Assembly: GCA_900769475.1 (NCBI GenBank)
Contig: CAAGGQ010000081.1
Location: 5,353-69,352, forward strand
Origin: Clostridia bacterium
Lineage (GTDB): Bacteria > Bacillota > Clostridia > Oscillospirales > CAG-272
Direction: 5' to 3'
Length of the DNA: 64,000 bases
Under the pieces are notes generated by a model. The model did no database searches. It had not been told where the DNA came from and worked only from the letters and a program-made list of their open reading frames with translations. This document shows, one piece after another, positions 33,856 to 41,622 of the stretch. Made by a program: the position numbers and the translations under genes. How positions within the stretch are numbered: the stretch's first letter is position 1; each line of letters opens with the position of its first letter.

Positions 33856-33893
33856 GGGGGAGCCTCTGTCGCATCTGCGGCAGGGACTCCCCC
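33856..33893. terminator. Hairpin closing the phage-like cassette
   Basis: GGGGGAG and CTCCCCC, with additional pairing inside (GTCGC/GCGGC-like), form a strong stem between the convergent connector and spoIIE genes. A T6 run precedes it on the plus strand, and only a weak T-tract follows. Confidence 0.5.
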
Positions 33894-33909
33894 TCTTGTG
33901 TTTATGCAC

Positions 33910-36378
33910 TTATCCCGCGCGCTCCTCCAGGATTCGCAGAGCCACCGCGGAGCAATCGTCGTGGCCCTCCACCTCCGAGGCGTGAAGACAGATACGATAG
34001 ACCAGCTCCTCGGGTGTCTGCTCCCCGGCGTCGGCCAAAAAGGTGGGCAACCAGGCGTCCTCCTCCCCGGCCTCCTGCAAGATGCCATCGCTGACCATCA
34101 CCACCGTGTCCCCGGGCTGGAGGAGAAAAGTAGTTTCCCGCATCTCCACGCCGGGCAGAATTCCAATGGGGGCGGTGCCCATCTGCAAGCGATGCACGGC
34201 GCCTCCGCGAATAATGAAGCTGGGGGCAGCGCCCCCCTTGAAGAAGGTTGCCTGTGCCGTTACCAGATCCAGCTCCAGCAGATCCACGGTGGAGGAGCAT
34301 TCCCTCACACTTCCCACTTCCCGGGAACAAATCAGATTATTCAGCATGCGCAAAGAGGTACCTGCCCGATTCCCTGCCCGAAGCATCTTTTCTAAGAAGA
34401 CCGAGCACAAATTGGAGGTAAAGGCCGCCTCGGTTCCACTTCCCATGCCGTCGCTGATGAGGGCGTAAAAATAATCCTTTTTGTTGGAGAACAGATTGAC
34501 CGTATCCCCGCTGATCCCCCCATCGGCCGAAACGTTGTTCCGTGCCCCGAGGACCGAGATCCTGCGCCTGGCCTGGAGGGTCATGGTACTCACGTTGTTC
34601 TCCACCTCAAAGGTGGGACGTCCCAGGGAAAGACCGCACATCTCCCCCAGATCGCTCCGCAAGGTCTCCACCGTGACCTTGGCTTGATCGATACAAACGT
34701 CTCGCAGAAGGATCCGACGGCGGCGATTTCCATACACCGTAACGCTTCCCGTGCCGATACCAGCATCCCGCAGGTATTCCCCGATCCTCCGCTCGGCCTC
34801 CTCGTCAAAGCGGTATTCCCCATCGTCCTCCTCCAGAGCGTCATTGATGATCTTGGCCGTAGCCTCGTAGTCCATGGCGAAGATCTCGGTGCGGTTGTTG
34901 TCCAGCATCTCCCCGGTCAGGCGGGCGCAATCCCGATTGATCTTTTCCAGGATCTGCTCGGCGGCCTCGCACCGACGGAGAAGAGCCTCCGACATCTGCT
35001 CCCGCTCCACCCGTCCCCGGGTATGCAACCGGGAGATCAGCAGATTGACCGTGTTCAACGTAGCCGAATATTCCAGTCCCCAGCAAATGCTTTTGTTGGG
35101 GCAATCACAGCAGTACGCATCAAAGGAAGCGTCACAGATCCGCCGCAGATCCAGTGTTCCCGGACGGCGAAATCGGTCGCTGAGGTTGTAAAACACCTCG
35201 GAAAGTGAAGAAAACGCCTCGGAGATCCCGCGGAATCGTTCGTTGGCGTCCTGATGCCGCTGATTGGAAACCGGAGGCTTGGGAGTATTCTCGGCCGCAT
35301 CCGCTGAAGGTTTTTCCCGGGTTTCCATCCTTCGAACAAGAGAAAAGATCATGCCCGCAAAAAGTCCCGTGGGTAAAAAGGTCCATACCGCGCCGAATCC
35401 TCCCACGTACACCGCCCAGGCCAGCATGGAAAATATCGCGGTCACCATCCCGGCACCGGCGTAATCCTTCCTTTTGGAGAGTCCGCAAAGGAGAGCGGCC
35501 AGCAAAAAGGAGGGAGCGTACAGAACCTGATACACCGCTCCCATCAAAATTCCTCCCAAAGCCCCCGTAACCGTGCCGTAGCGATGGCAGAGTAAAAAGG
35601 TGAAGAGCACCCCAAGAATCACCGCCAGAGAAATGCCCCAGAGCTCGGTCTCCCGTGCCGCCCAAATCAGCGAGGCGGCCAACAAAAGCAGAGCGGCGCG
35701 CTGCAGGAGCCAATGTCTTTGCGGATCCCGCACCAAAGAATACACGAGAATGGCCAGAGGGGTGACGGCCAGGGAAAACAGGGCGGCAAACAGATCGTAG
35801 TACAAAAAACCTCCCGCAATGATGCGATACAGGCAGAGCAGGAGCACCGCCACCTCCCCCAGGCAAATACGAAGACGCAAGGAGGGATGCAGAGCGAGGC
35901 GAATCTCCTTCCCCAAGAGGCAAATTCCTTCCCACAGCGAGGCGGGCATGGGACGATCCTCCCCGGCAGGGGCAGGCTCGACATCTTCCCCATTCTTTCG
36001 CTCAATGCCCAACTTTTTTTGCAAGGCCTCGGGAAGCTCCACCTGCCCCTGGGACGGATCCCACAGCCATTGCACAGCCAGGCGGATCAATCCCACGGCC
36101 AGATACACGCAAACGTACATCACCGGCATTTGCAGATCGGTGAGCGCCGCGCACAAAAGTCCCAGCAGAATGGAAACCACCTGCCCACGGGCGGCACACA
36201 GCAACGCCAGCCCCAGGGGCTGCGTTTCAAACAGCAGAGTCGCTCGCCCCAACAGATAGGCGGCTCCCAGCCAGATCAGCTCCCGCAGGAGAATGGTCAG
36301 CCACCGTTTTCCCGTCCATATTCCGCCGCGGTCTCCCACAGCAATCTTTTTTCTTTGCTCCTTGACCTGCTCTTGCAT
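33910..36378 (-). CDS. spoIIE: Stage II sporulation protein E (membrane PP2C phosphatase)
   Basis: 822 residues, as in B. subtilis SpoIIE. About ten membrane spans fill residues 30-330. A central domain (about 350-590) follows, holding a cysteine cluster CCDCPNKSICWG. The PP2C phosphatase domain is at 600-822, with ALISDGMGSGTEAAFTS, VMVSDGILQEAG and GHDDCSA as metal-binding motifs. It dephosphorylates SpoIIAA to activate sigma-F in the forespore. ATG 36378 has GAAAGGA five bases upstream; the upstream extension to 36825 covers a terminator and a ribozyme and is not coding. Confidence 0.95.
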   Translation of the reverse strand: MQEQVKEQRKKIAVGDRGGIWTGKRWLTILLRELIWLGAAYLLGRATLLFETQPLGLALLCAARGQVVSILLGLLCAALTDLQMPVMYVCVYLAVGLIRLAVQWLWDPSQGQVELPEALQKKLGIERKNGEDVEPAPAGEDRPMPASLWEGICLLGKEIRLALHPSLRLRICLGEVAVLLLCLYRIIAGGFLYYDLFAALFSLAVTPLAILVYSLVRDPQRHWLLQRAALLLLAASLIWAARETELWGISLAVILGVLFTFLLCHRYGTVTGALGGILMGAVYQVLYAPSFLLAALLCGLSKRKDYAGAGMVTAIFSMLAWAVYVGGFGAVWTFLPTGLFAGMIFSLVRRMETREKPSADAAENTPKPPVSNQRHQDANERFRGISEAFSSLSEVFYNLSDRFRRPGTLDLRRICDASFDAYCCDCPNKSICWGLEYSATLNTVNLLISRLHTRGRVEREQMSEALLRRCEAAEQILEKINRDCARLTGEMLDNNRTEIFAMDYEATAKIINDALEEDDGEYRFDEEAERRIGEYLRDAGIGTGSVTVYGNRRRRILLRDVCIDQAKVTVETLRSDLGEMCGLSLGRPTFEVENNVSTMTLQARRRISVLGARNNVSADGGISGDTVNLFSNKKDYFYALISDGMGSGTEAAFTSNLCSVFLEKMLRAGNRAGTSLRMLNNLICSREVGSVRECSSTVDLLELDLVTAQATFFKGGAAPSFIIRGGAVHRLQMGTAPIGILPGVEMRETTFLLQPGDTVVMVSDGILQEAGEEDAWLPTFLADAGEQTPEELVYRICLHASEVEGHDDCSAVALRILEERAG

Positions 36379-36448
36379 AATCGTCCTTTCCGCGCGTCGC
36401 TCAACGCTTGAGAGGCGCGCCTTCCCTTTTTTTCTTGGTTTCCACTCT

Positions 36449-36482
36449 ATTTTACACCAAAATGCACGAAGAACGCGTCGAA
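36449..36482 (-). promoter_or_regulatory. spoIIE: Candidate Spo0A-type promoter of spoIIE
   Basis: On the minus strand TTCGAC (36482-36477, overlapping a 6/7 match to the 0A box TGTCGAA on the other strand) and TAAAAT (36454-36449) are 22 bp apart. B. subtilis spoIIE and spoIIG use the same unusual 21-22 bp spacing with 0A boxes at the -35. A second 0A-like site, GGTCGAA, lies at 36616-36622. Confidence 0.4.
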
Positions 36483-36520
36483 AGAACCGCGTAAAAAAAA
36501 AGAAGTTTGTGATGGAAAAG

Positions 36521-36558
36521 AGCAAAAAAGAAAAAAGAAGCGCCGCAAAGGACGCTTC
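36521..36558 (-). terminator. Intrinsic terminator after the glmS-type ribozyme
   Basis: On the minus strand GAAGCG and CGCTTC pair around a ten-base loop and are followed at once by TTTTTTCTTTTTT. It ends transcripts from the glmM operon about 95 bases beyond the ribozyme and about 140 bases before the spoIIE start, so it separates the two units. Confidence 0.8.
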
Positions 36559-36649
36559 CTTGGGAAAGAATCGGCGATTGACGGAGGGATCCGTCGCAAA
36601 AGCCCTTCTTTTGTCGGTCGAAAAACCGTTGTTCTTTTGGAATACGAAA

Positions 36650-36780
36650 TGCAAAAACTCTTGTTTTGCGGTTGCCCGCATATTTGCTTTTTTTACTGAC
36701 GACATTCGTGTGCCGGAGAAGCATCCGCCGAATTTTCGATGACTTCTCTCCTCGTCAACCGCTGGGCGGTCTGGCGCTAT
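36650..36780 (-). ncRNA. glmS-type self-cleaving ribozyme core, placed 3' of glmM operon
   Basis: On the minus strand the order matches the glmS ribozyme: cleavage-site-like A/GCGCC (36778/36777), P2 ACCGC-CCA-GCGGT, then the invariant TTGACGAGG, P2.1 arms GAGAAG/CTTCTC around ATCGA and TTCGGCGGATGC, then CCGG. P3 is CGGCA/TGTCG, and P4 TGCGG-GCAA-CCGCA is followed by AAACAAGAG, as in the Bacillus example I recall. The ligand of the class is glucosamine-6-phosphate. The element begins 62 bases after the stop of the acyltransferase gene and ends before an intrinsic terminator. The next gene is spoIIE, not glmS. Confidence 0.8.
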
Positions 36781-36841
36781 CCTGACCCGGATTTTGGGGA
36801 GGCAGTTCTTTTTCTTGAGGCGCAAGGGTAATATCAGTAGA

Positions 36842-37522
36842 TCAGCCGTGCTTTTTCACGATACAGTCTTTGGATTTGTAAATACTGTTTTCGGGAAGGT
36901 ATCCGCGCACGGCAGAAAGCGGATATACGTTGCTGTGGGAGCCAATCACGGTGCCGGGATTCAGGACGCTTCCGCATCCCACCTCCACAAAATCTCCCAG
37001 GATCGCTCCTAGCTTGCGGCATCCGGTTGTCACCCGCTCCTCCTCCAGAGCGATCGTCACGTTCGTCTTATCGCTCTTGACGTTGGAGGTAATGGCTCCC
37101 GCTCCCAGGTGCGATTTGTACCCCAGGATCGAATCCCCCACGTAGTTGTAGTGCGGGACCTGCACGCCGTCAAACAGGATGCAGTTTTTCAGTTCGGTGG
37201 AATTCCCCACCACCGCGCCGTTGCCCACCAGGGCCGCGCCGCGGAGAAAGGCACAATGGCGCACCTCGGTCCCGTGTCCAATGATGCAGGGTCCGGTAAT
37301 GCTTGCCGTGGGTGCCACCACGGCATCGGTTGCGATCCAAACGTCCTCCCCTACCCGTTGGTATTCCTCCTTGGGAAGGGTGGCGCCGATCTCGCGGATC
37401 ATTTGGGGGATCATGGGAAGGATCTCCCAGGGATAGGTCAGCTTGGTCAGATAGGGATCGGCCAGGGAATGGCCAAGCGCCCCATAAAGAGAAGCGACGG
37501 TCAGGCATTCGGTATTCTTCAC
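36842..37522 (-). CDS. Left-handed beta-helix acyltransferase, GlmU C-domain-like
   Basis: 226 residues, mostly hexapeptide repeats (about residues 55-205) as in the acetyltransferase half of GlmU, which makes N-acetylglucosamine-1-phosphate. LGAGAITSNVKSDKTNV corresponds to the GlmU active-site region GAGTITANYDG. The uridylyltransferase half is missing. GTG 37522 lies seven bases after GGAGG inside the glmM 3' end; another GTG at 37528 overlaps the glmM stop. Operon position after glmM supports a role in UDP-GlcNAc synthesis (inference). Confidence 0.8.
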   Translation of the reverse strand: MKNTECLTVASLYGALGHSLADPYLTKLTYPWEILPMIPQMIREIGATLPKEEYQRVGEDVWIATDAVVAPTASITGPCIIGHGTEVRHCAFLRGAALVGNGAVVGNSTELKNCILFDGVQVPHYNYVGDSILGYKSHLGAGAITSNVKSDKTNVTIALEEERVTTGCRKLGAILGDFVEVGCGSVLNPGTVIGSHSNVYPLSAVRGYLPENSIYKSKDCIVKKHG

Positions 37523-37524
37523 GG

Positions 37525-38898
37525 TCACACCTCCGCTAGTCCACGGGAACGAATGACCTGCAGAACGGCATCCACCACCCGCTCACATTCCTCCACCGTA
37601 GGAGCCTCGCACATCACTCGGATCACCGGCTCGGTGCCGCTCTTGCGAAGAAGCACCCGTCCCCGGTTGCCCAGAGCCTCGGACTGTGCTTGGATCGCGG
37701 CCTGCACCGCTTCATCCTCGCTCACCGCGTTCTTATCGGCAACCCGAAGGTTTTTGAGCACCTGAGGGAACATTTTGACCGGCTCGGCCAGCTTGGAAAG
37801 GGGAAGCTTGTTGCTCACCACGGCTTCCATGATCTTAATGGCCGTAAGAATTCCGTCCCCCGTAGTGGCAAACTTGCTCATGATCACGTGCCCCGACTGT
37901 TCCCCGCCCAGGCAGTTTCCGGTCTGCAACATATTCTCGTAAACATAGCGATCGCCCACGGTGGTTTGCACGTAGTGGATCCCATCCTCCTCCAGGGCGC
38001 GATAAAGCCCCATGTTGGACATGATGGTGGTCACCACGGTGTTGTTGACCAGCTGTTCCTTTTTGCGCAATTCCTTGGCAAGGATATAGAGCATGTGATC
38101 TCCGTTGACCACCTCGCCGTTTTCATCCACCGCAATACAACGGTCGGCATCCCCGTCAAAGGCAAAGCCGATGTCCAGCCCCTGGGCCTTTACAAATTCG
38201 GCCAGGGATTCGATGTGGGTGGAGCCCGCCCCGCGATTGATATTCAATCCGTTGGGCTCGGCGTGAATGGTGTAAGTGCGTGCTCCCAGGGCGTCGAAAA
38301 CGCTTTTGGCGATCATCCAAGCGCTTCCGTTGGCGCAATCCAGGCCGATGCGGAAGTTCTTGAAGGAGTAGCCCGAAAGCGAGATCAGATAACCGATATA
38401 GCGGTTTCGCCCGGCGGCGTAGTCGATGATCTGACCCAGATCTGCGCCCTTGGCATGAGGCAGATCGCCCTCGGTGATTCCCAGCGCCTGCAGGTTTCCG
38501 TCCAGGTAGAGCTCGATCTGCTCGATGGTCTCGTCGTTGATCTTCTCGCCCTTGGAGTTCACCAGCTTGATGCCGTTATCGGTGTAGGGATTGTGGCTGG
38601 CGGAGATCATGATCCCGCAATCAAACTCATCCCCGGCCACCGCATAGGAAACGCTGGGGGTGGTGGTGACGTGCAGCATATAGGCATCGGCTCCCGAGGC
38701 GGTCAAGCCCGCCACGATGGAGTATTCGAACATATAGCTGGAGCGTCGGGTGTCCTTGCCGATCACGGCACGCACCTTATGAGTTCCGCCCTTGGAATAG
38801 TACCACCCCAAAAAGCGGCCAATCTTGTATGCGTGCTCGGACGTAAGCGTAACGCCGGCCTCCCCGCGGAAGCCGTCGGTACCAAAGTATTTTCCCAT
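37525..38898 (-). CDS. glmM: Phosphoglucosamine mutase
   Basis: Converts glucosamine-6-phosphate into glucosamine-1-phosphate for peptidoglycan precursors, 457 residues. KYFGTDGFRGEAG opens the protein, the phosphoserine loop ISASHNPYTDNGIK has Ser101, the metal loop is FDGDADRC, and the phosphate-binding loop is RKSGTEPVIRVM. It is first in a two-gene operon from a consensus promoter; GGAGG precedes ATG 38898 by eleven bases. Confidence 0.95.
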   Translation of the reverse strand: MGKYFGTDGFRGEAGVTLTSEHAYKIGRFLGWYYSKGGTHKVRAVIGKDTRRSSYMFEYSIVAGLTASGADAYMLHVTTTPSVSYAVAGDEFDCGIMISASHNPYTDNGIKLVNSKGEKINDETIEQIELYLDGNLQALGITEGDLPHAKGADLGQIIDYAAGRNRYIGYLISLSGYSFKNFRIGLDCANGSAWMIAKSVFDALGARTYTIHAEPNGLNINRGAGSTHIESLAEFVKAQGLDIGFAFDGDADRCIAVDENGEVVNGDHMLYILAKELRKKEQLVNNTVVTTIMSNMGLYRALEEDGIHYVQTTVGDRYVYENMLQTGNCLGGEQSGHVIMSKFATTGDGILTAIKIMEAVVSNKLPLSKLAEPVKMFPQVLKNLRVADKNAVSEDEAVQAAIQAQSEALGNRGRVLLRKSGTEPVIRVMCEAPTVEECERVVDAVLQVIRSRGLAEV

Positions 38899-38965
38899 TT
38901 TGTTATTTTCCTCCGTTTTGTAATATGCGCCTCACAGAACAGATAATGAAAACAACCTATTGTTT

Positions 38966-38994
38966 AGTATAGCACAAAATTGAGGAAATGTCAA
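38966..38994 (-). promoter_or_regulatory. glmM: Sigma-A promoter of glmM
   Basis: On the minus strand TTGACA (38994-38989) and TATACT (38971-38966) are 17 bp apart. The leader to ATG 38898 is about 60 bases and holds no ribozyme-like sequence. Confidence 0.85.
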
Positions 38995-39064
38995 TGTAAA
39001 GTTTTCCTTGGGAGGAAATCACCGGAAAAAGGCTCGCAGGGGAGCCGCGTGATTTTCTATATTG

Positions 39065-39100
39065 ATAAAAACACCACCAAGAATCTCCTTGGTGGTGTTT
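39065..39100 (-). terminator. Terminator of the radical SAM/Cys-tail operon
   Basis: AAACACCACCAAG and its complement form a 13-bp stem. On the minus strand it is followed by TTTTATC. It lies 60-100 bases after the stop of the Cys-tail membrane protein. Confidence 0.75.
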
Positions 39101-39163
39101 CGGTTTTCTCCGTTGAGGATGCAGAGAAGAACGCTATCTTCCCTTCTTTTAATGAAACATTCG

Positions 39164-40210
39164 TTATTCGGTCAATTCCTTGGGATTAGCCGAGGCATAG
39201 GTGTCCTTTTGGCTGCAGCCGGCACGTCCGCCGCCCGCGCAAGCACAAGCACAGGCGCAGGCACAGCCCCGTCCGCCTCCGCCACCTCCGCCGTGGGTGG
39301 CGTTGTGTCGAGCCCTGGCGCGGGTGTAATGGGGATTGACTCTTCCGTACACGTGAACGTGGTATCCGTAGCCGCGCATAAAGCCTCTTCCCCGATGATA
39401 GGAAACGTAGCTATCCACCACGTAGACCTCCACCAGCACCAAGAGAAGAATCATGAAAACACAGAAGAAGATCCCCAGCGCGCGGTTTTCCTCCAGCTCG
39501 TTCCAGGTACCGCTATCGTCAAAGGGCTCGTAATGCACCACAGTGGCCGTGGGAAACGCCGAGGGAGCATACTGCACCGACATGAGCACATAGCCGCCGC
39601 AATCCAGAGCACCCTCCCAGAGGTAGCCGTCCACTCGCGGCTTTCCGTTGGTGGACACCGGCCCTTCCTTATCCTGCCAGAAGAAGCGGTAATTTTTTAC
39701 CGGCGTGGCGTTGAACCACCCGGGAACCAATTCGTAAAAGCGGCCCTCCTCGTTTTCGCACAGCATCAATCGCTGGTTTACGGTAAAGGAAAAGGTCAGC
39801 TTTTCCCCACCCACGTAGGGACGGTCCAGATAGAGCCGCAAAGAGGTGTATCCCTCCTCCTCGTAGGGCTCCGCCCGCTGAATGGTAGAGGACAGCGAAG
39901 CGTAATCCACCGTATAGCTTTCGTTGGGCATACCGATCTCCACCCAGGTCAGCTCCTCGGAGGAATCCAATGCCCTCCATACGATGGAATAGGTCACGTC
40001 CAGGGTGCCGTTGGATCGGGGCACCACCGTAATGTCGTATTCCTCGATCACGTCCTGGGGCTGGGGATCGATATTCACCGCCACCAGGATCAGAATGGCC
40101 TGCACCAGAGCAAGGAACACGATGAGTACCGTGTTCCACACGGGAAAGGTGCGGTTCTTTTGAATGGCCTCCTTGGAATAAGGATCGGTCTTGATTTTTC
40201 TTTTTGCCAT
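39164..40210 (-). CDS. Membrane protein with Gly-rich and (Cys-Ala)5 cytosolic tail
   Basis: 348 residues. A basic N-terminus (KRKIK) and TM1 (24-46) lead to an extracellular beta-rich domain (about 50-243) resembling DUF2207-type domains. TM2 (244-268) returns the chain to the cytosol. The tail has a basic His/Tyr/Arg part, seven glycines (307-313), alternating Cys-Ala with cysteines at 316, 318, 320, 322 and 324, then GGGRAGCSQKDTY with C332. The repeat uses mixed codons (TGT/TGC, GCC/GCT/GCG), so it is kept at protein level. ATG 40210 is nine bases after AAAGGAG; it lies six bases after the radical SAM gene stop. Function unknown; likely substrate of that enzyme. Confidence 0.8.
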   Translation of the reverse strand: MAKRKIKTDPYSKEAIQKNRTFPVWNTVLIVFLALVQAILILVAVNIDPQPQDVIEEYDITVVPRSNGTLDVTYSIVWRALDSSEELTWVEIGMPNESYTVDYASLSSTIQRAEPYEEEGYTSLRLYLDRPYVGGEKLTFSFTVNQRLMLCENEEGRFYELVPGWFNATPVKNYRFFWQDKEGPVSTNGKPRVDGYLWEGALDCGGYVLMSVQYAPSAFPTATVVHYEPFDDSGTWNELEENRALGIFFCVFMILLLVLVEVYVVDSYVSYHRGRGFMRGYGYHVHVYGRVNPHYTRARARHNATHGGGGGGGRGCACACACACAGGGRAGCSQKDTYASANPKELTE

Positions 40211-40215
40211 ATCGC

Positions 40216-41589
40216 TCACACTCCTTTCCGATTGCGGAAGGGACAGGACAAGGCCTCGGCCTCGCTCATCCCCCGCAGGGCCGCCGCGTGCGGATGCTTC
40301 CAGATCTTAGCGAAGGGATCGGTCAACAGATTTCCCAAGCCCGCGTCGGTTCCCAGCCAGCTCTGGCAGGGCACCACGGTTCCGTCGGGAGCTACCGCCA
40401 TATTGGAAAGCGCCGCGCCGCAGGAGGGAACGTTCATGCCAAGCTCCTCCAACACCTCCTTGGGGATCAAGCCGGGAGAGGTGAAGTCGATCTCCATGCC
40501 CGCATCATTGCAATAGGCCTTGGCTCCTCGCAGGATGTCGGAAAGCTCCTCGGAGGTCAGATCCTGCTCCTGGTGAGCTCCGTTGGCGTTGCCCGTGCAG
40601 ATCAGACCGCTCACGGTAACGAAGCGAACCCCCAGAGAATGGAGAAACTCCAGGGTGGCGTGATAATTTTGATTTTTGCGGCAGAGGGGCGTGTTGACGC
40701 TGACGTCAAGACCTGCCGCCACCGCATTTTGGATGCCCTGCACCGTGCGGGAGAAGCCCTCGCAGCCCACCAAATCGTTGTGGATCTCGGCCTCCGAGGA
40801 GTACAGAGTCACTTGCAGGCTGTCCAAGCTGGCCGCCTTGAGTCCCTCCACCAGCTCCGTGGTCAGAAGAAGTCCGTTGGTATTCAAACGGGTAACGAAC
40901 CATTTGGAATATTCGATCAGCTCAACCAGATCCTCTCGTTGGGTGGGCTCGCCTCCGGTAAAGGTGACCATGGGAACCCCGGCGTGGCGCAGCTCGTCAA
41001 GGATGCGCTTCCACTCCCGGGTGCTCAGCTCCTTGGCACTCCCCAGGTGCTGTCCCGCCGCATAGCAGAACCGACACTTTTGGTTGCACTTCCAACGGCC
41101 TTCCCCGTCGGTCATTGCGCTGACCATCAGATCCATTCGATGGGGCGCCTTCATATGGGGAGCGTAGTCACGAATGGACAGCTTCTCCAGCTCGGTGCCG
41201 GGATCCTCTCCCCGCGCTACAGCAAAGAGAACATCCATCATCCATTCCAAATCCTCACGCAGCTTTTCGCGCCCTACAAAGGGGTAATCCTTGGCACAGC
41301 GGGTCAGAGTCTGCTTCAAAATCTTGGATTCGTCCTCCTCGGTAATGGCTTGACCGTCGTAGCGGTTGACCTCCTCCATCAGAGCAGACAGCAAAACCGC
41401 CCAGGAATAGCCCAAGGGTAACAAATAGTAGCCGTTGAGAATGGCAATGTACGAGGGATTACCAAACAAACGGAAACGTGGTGGGATCAGATGGATCCGT
41501 ACCACTCCCGGTCCCTCGGGATTAAAGGTGCAATGACATACGCCCTTGCGGTAAACGCGATATTGGGCGATCTTATTGGATAGACTCAT
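40216..41589 (-). CDS. Radical SAM protein with SPASM-like C-terminus
   Basis: 457 residues. An N-terminal region (1-150) without cysteine cluster, containing NPSYIAILNGYYLLPLGYSW, may bind a partner peptide. The radical SAM core has C168-x3-C172-x2-C175 (KCNQKCRFCY) and FTGGEPT. The C-terminal extension with SCGAALSNMAVAPDGTVVPC (C390, C408), GNLL and a further C449 matches the auxiliary-cluster (SPASM/twitch) layout used by peptide maturases. The downstream gene encodes a Cys-Ala-repeat protein and is coupled to it. Enzymes of this build often make thioether or other crosslinks on Cys-rich peptides (inference for this one). Confidence 0.85.
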   Translation of the reverse strand: MSLSNKIAQYRVYRKGVCHCTFNPEGPGVVRIHLIPPRFRLFGNPSYIAILNGYYLLPLGYSWAVLLSALMEEVNRYDGQAITEEDESKILKQTLTRCAKDYPFVGREKLREDLEWMMDVLFAVARGEDPGTELEKLSIRDYAPHMKAPHRMDLMVSAMTDGEGRWKCNQKCRFCYAAGQHLGSAKELSTREWKRILDELRHAGVPMVTFTGGEPTQREDLVELIEYSKWFVTRLNTNGLLLTTELVEGLKAASLDSLQVTLYSSEAEIHNDLVGCEGFSRTVQGIQNAVAAGLDVSVNTPLCRKNQNYHATLEFLHSLGVRFVTVSGLICTGNANGAHQEQDLTSEELSDILRGAKAYCNDAGMEIDFTSPGLIPKEVLEELGMNVPSCGAALSNMAVAPDGTVVPCQSWLGTDAGLGNLLTDPFAKIWKHPHAAALRGMSEAEALSCPFRNRKGV

Positions 41590-41622
41590 AAATAACCTCC
41601 TGAAAAGAGTAACAATCAGGGT

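Noticed and set aside
36452..36724. A 90-codon minus-strand frame between the acyltransferase and spoIIE
   Set aside because: It runs through the ribozyme and the terminator and its product is a meaningless Phe-rich string; the RNA elements explain the sequence.
39215..39265. The Cys-Ala repeat as a slipped DNA microsatellite
   Set aside because: The codons vary (TGT and TGC, GCC, GCT and GCG), so the DNA is not a simple repeat; the protein pattern is what is kept.
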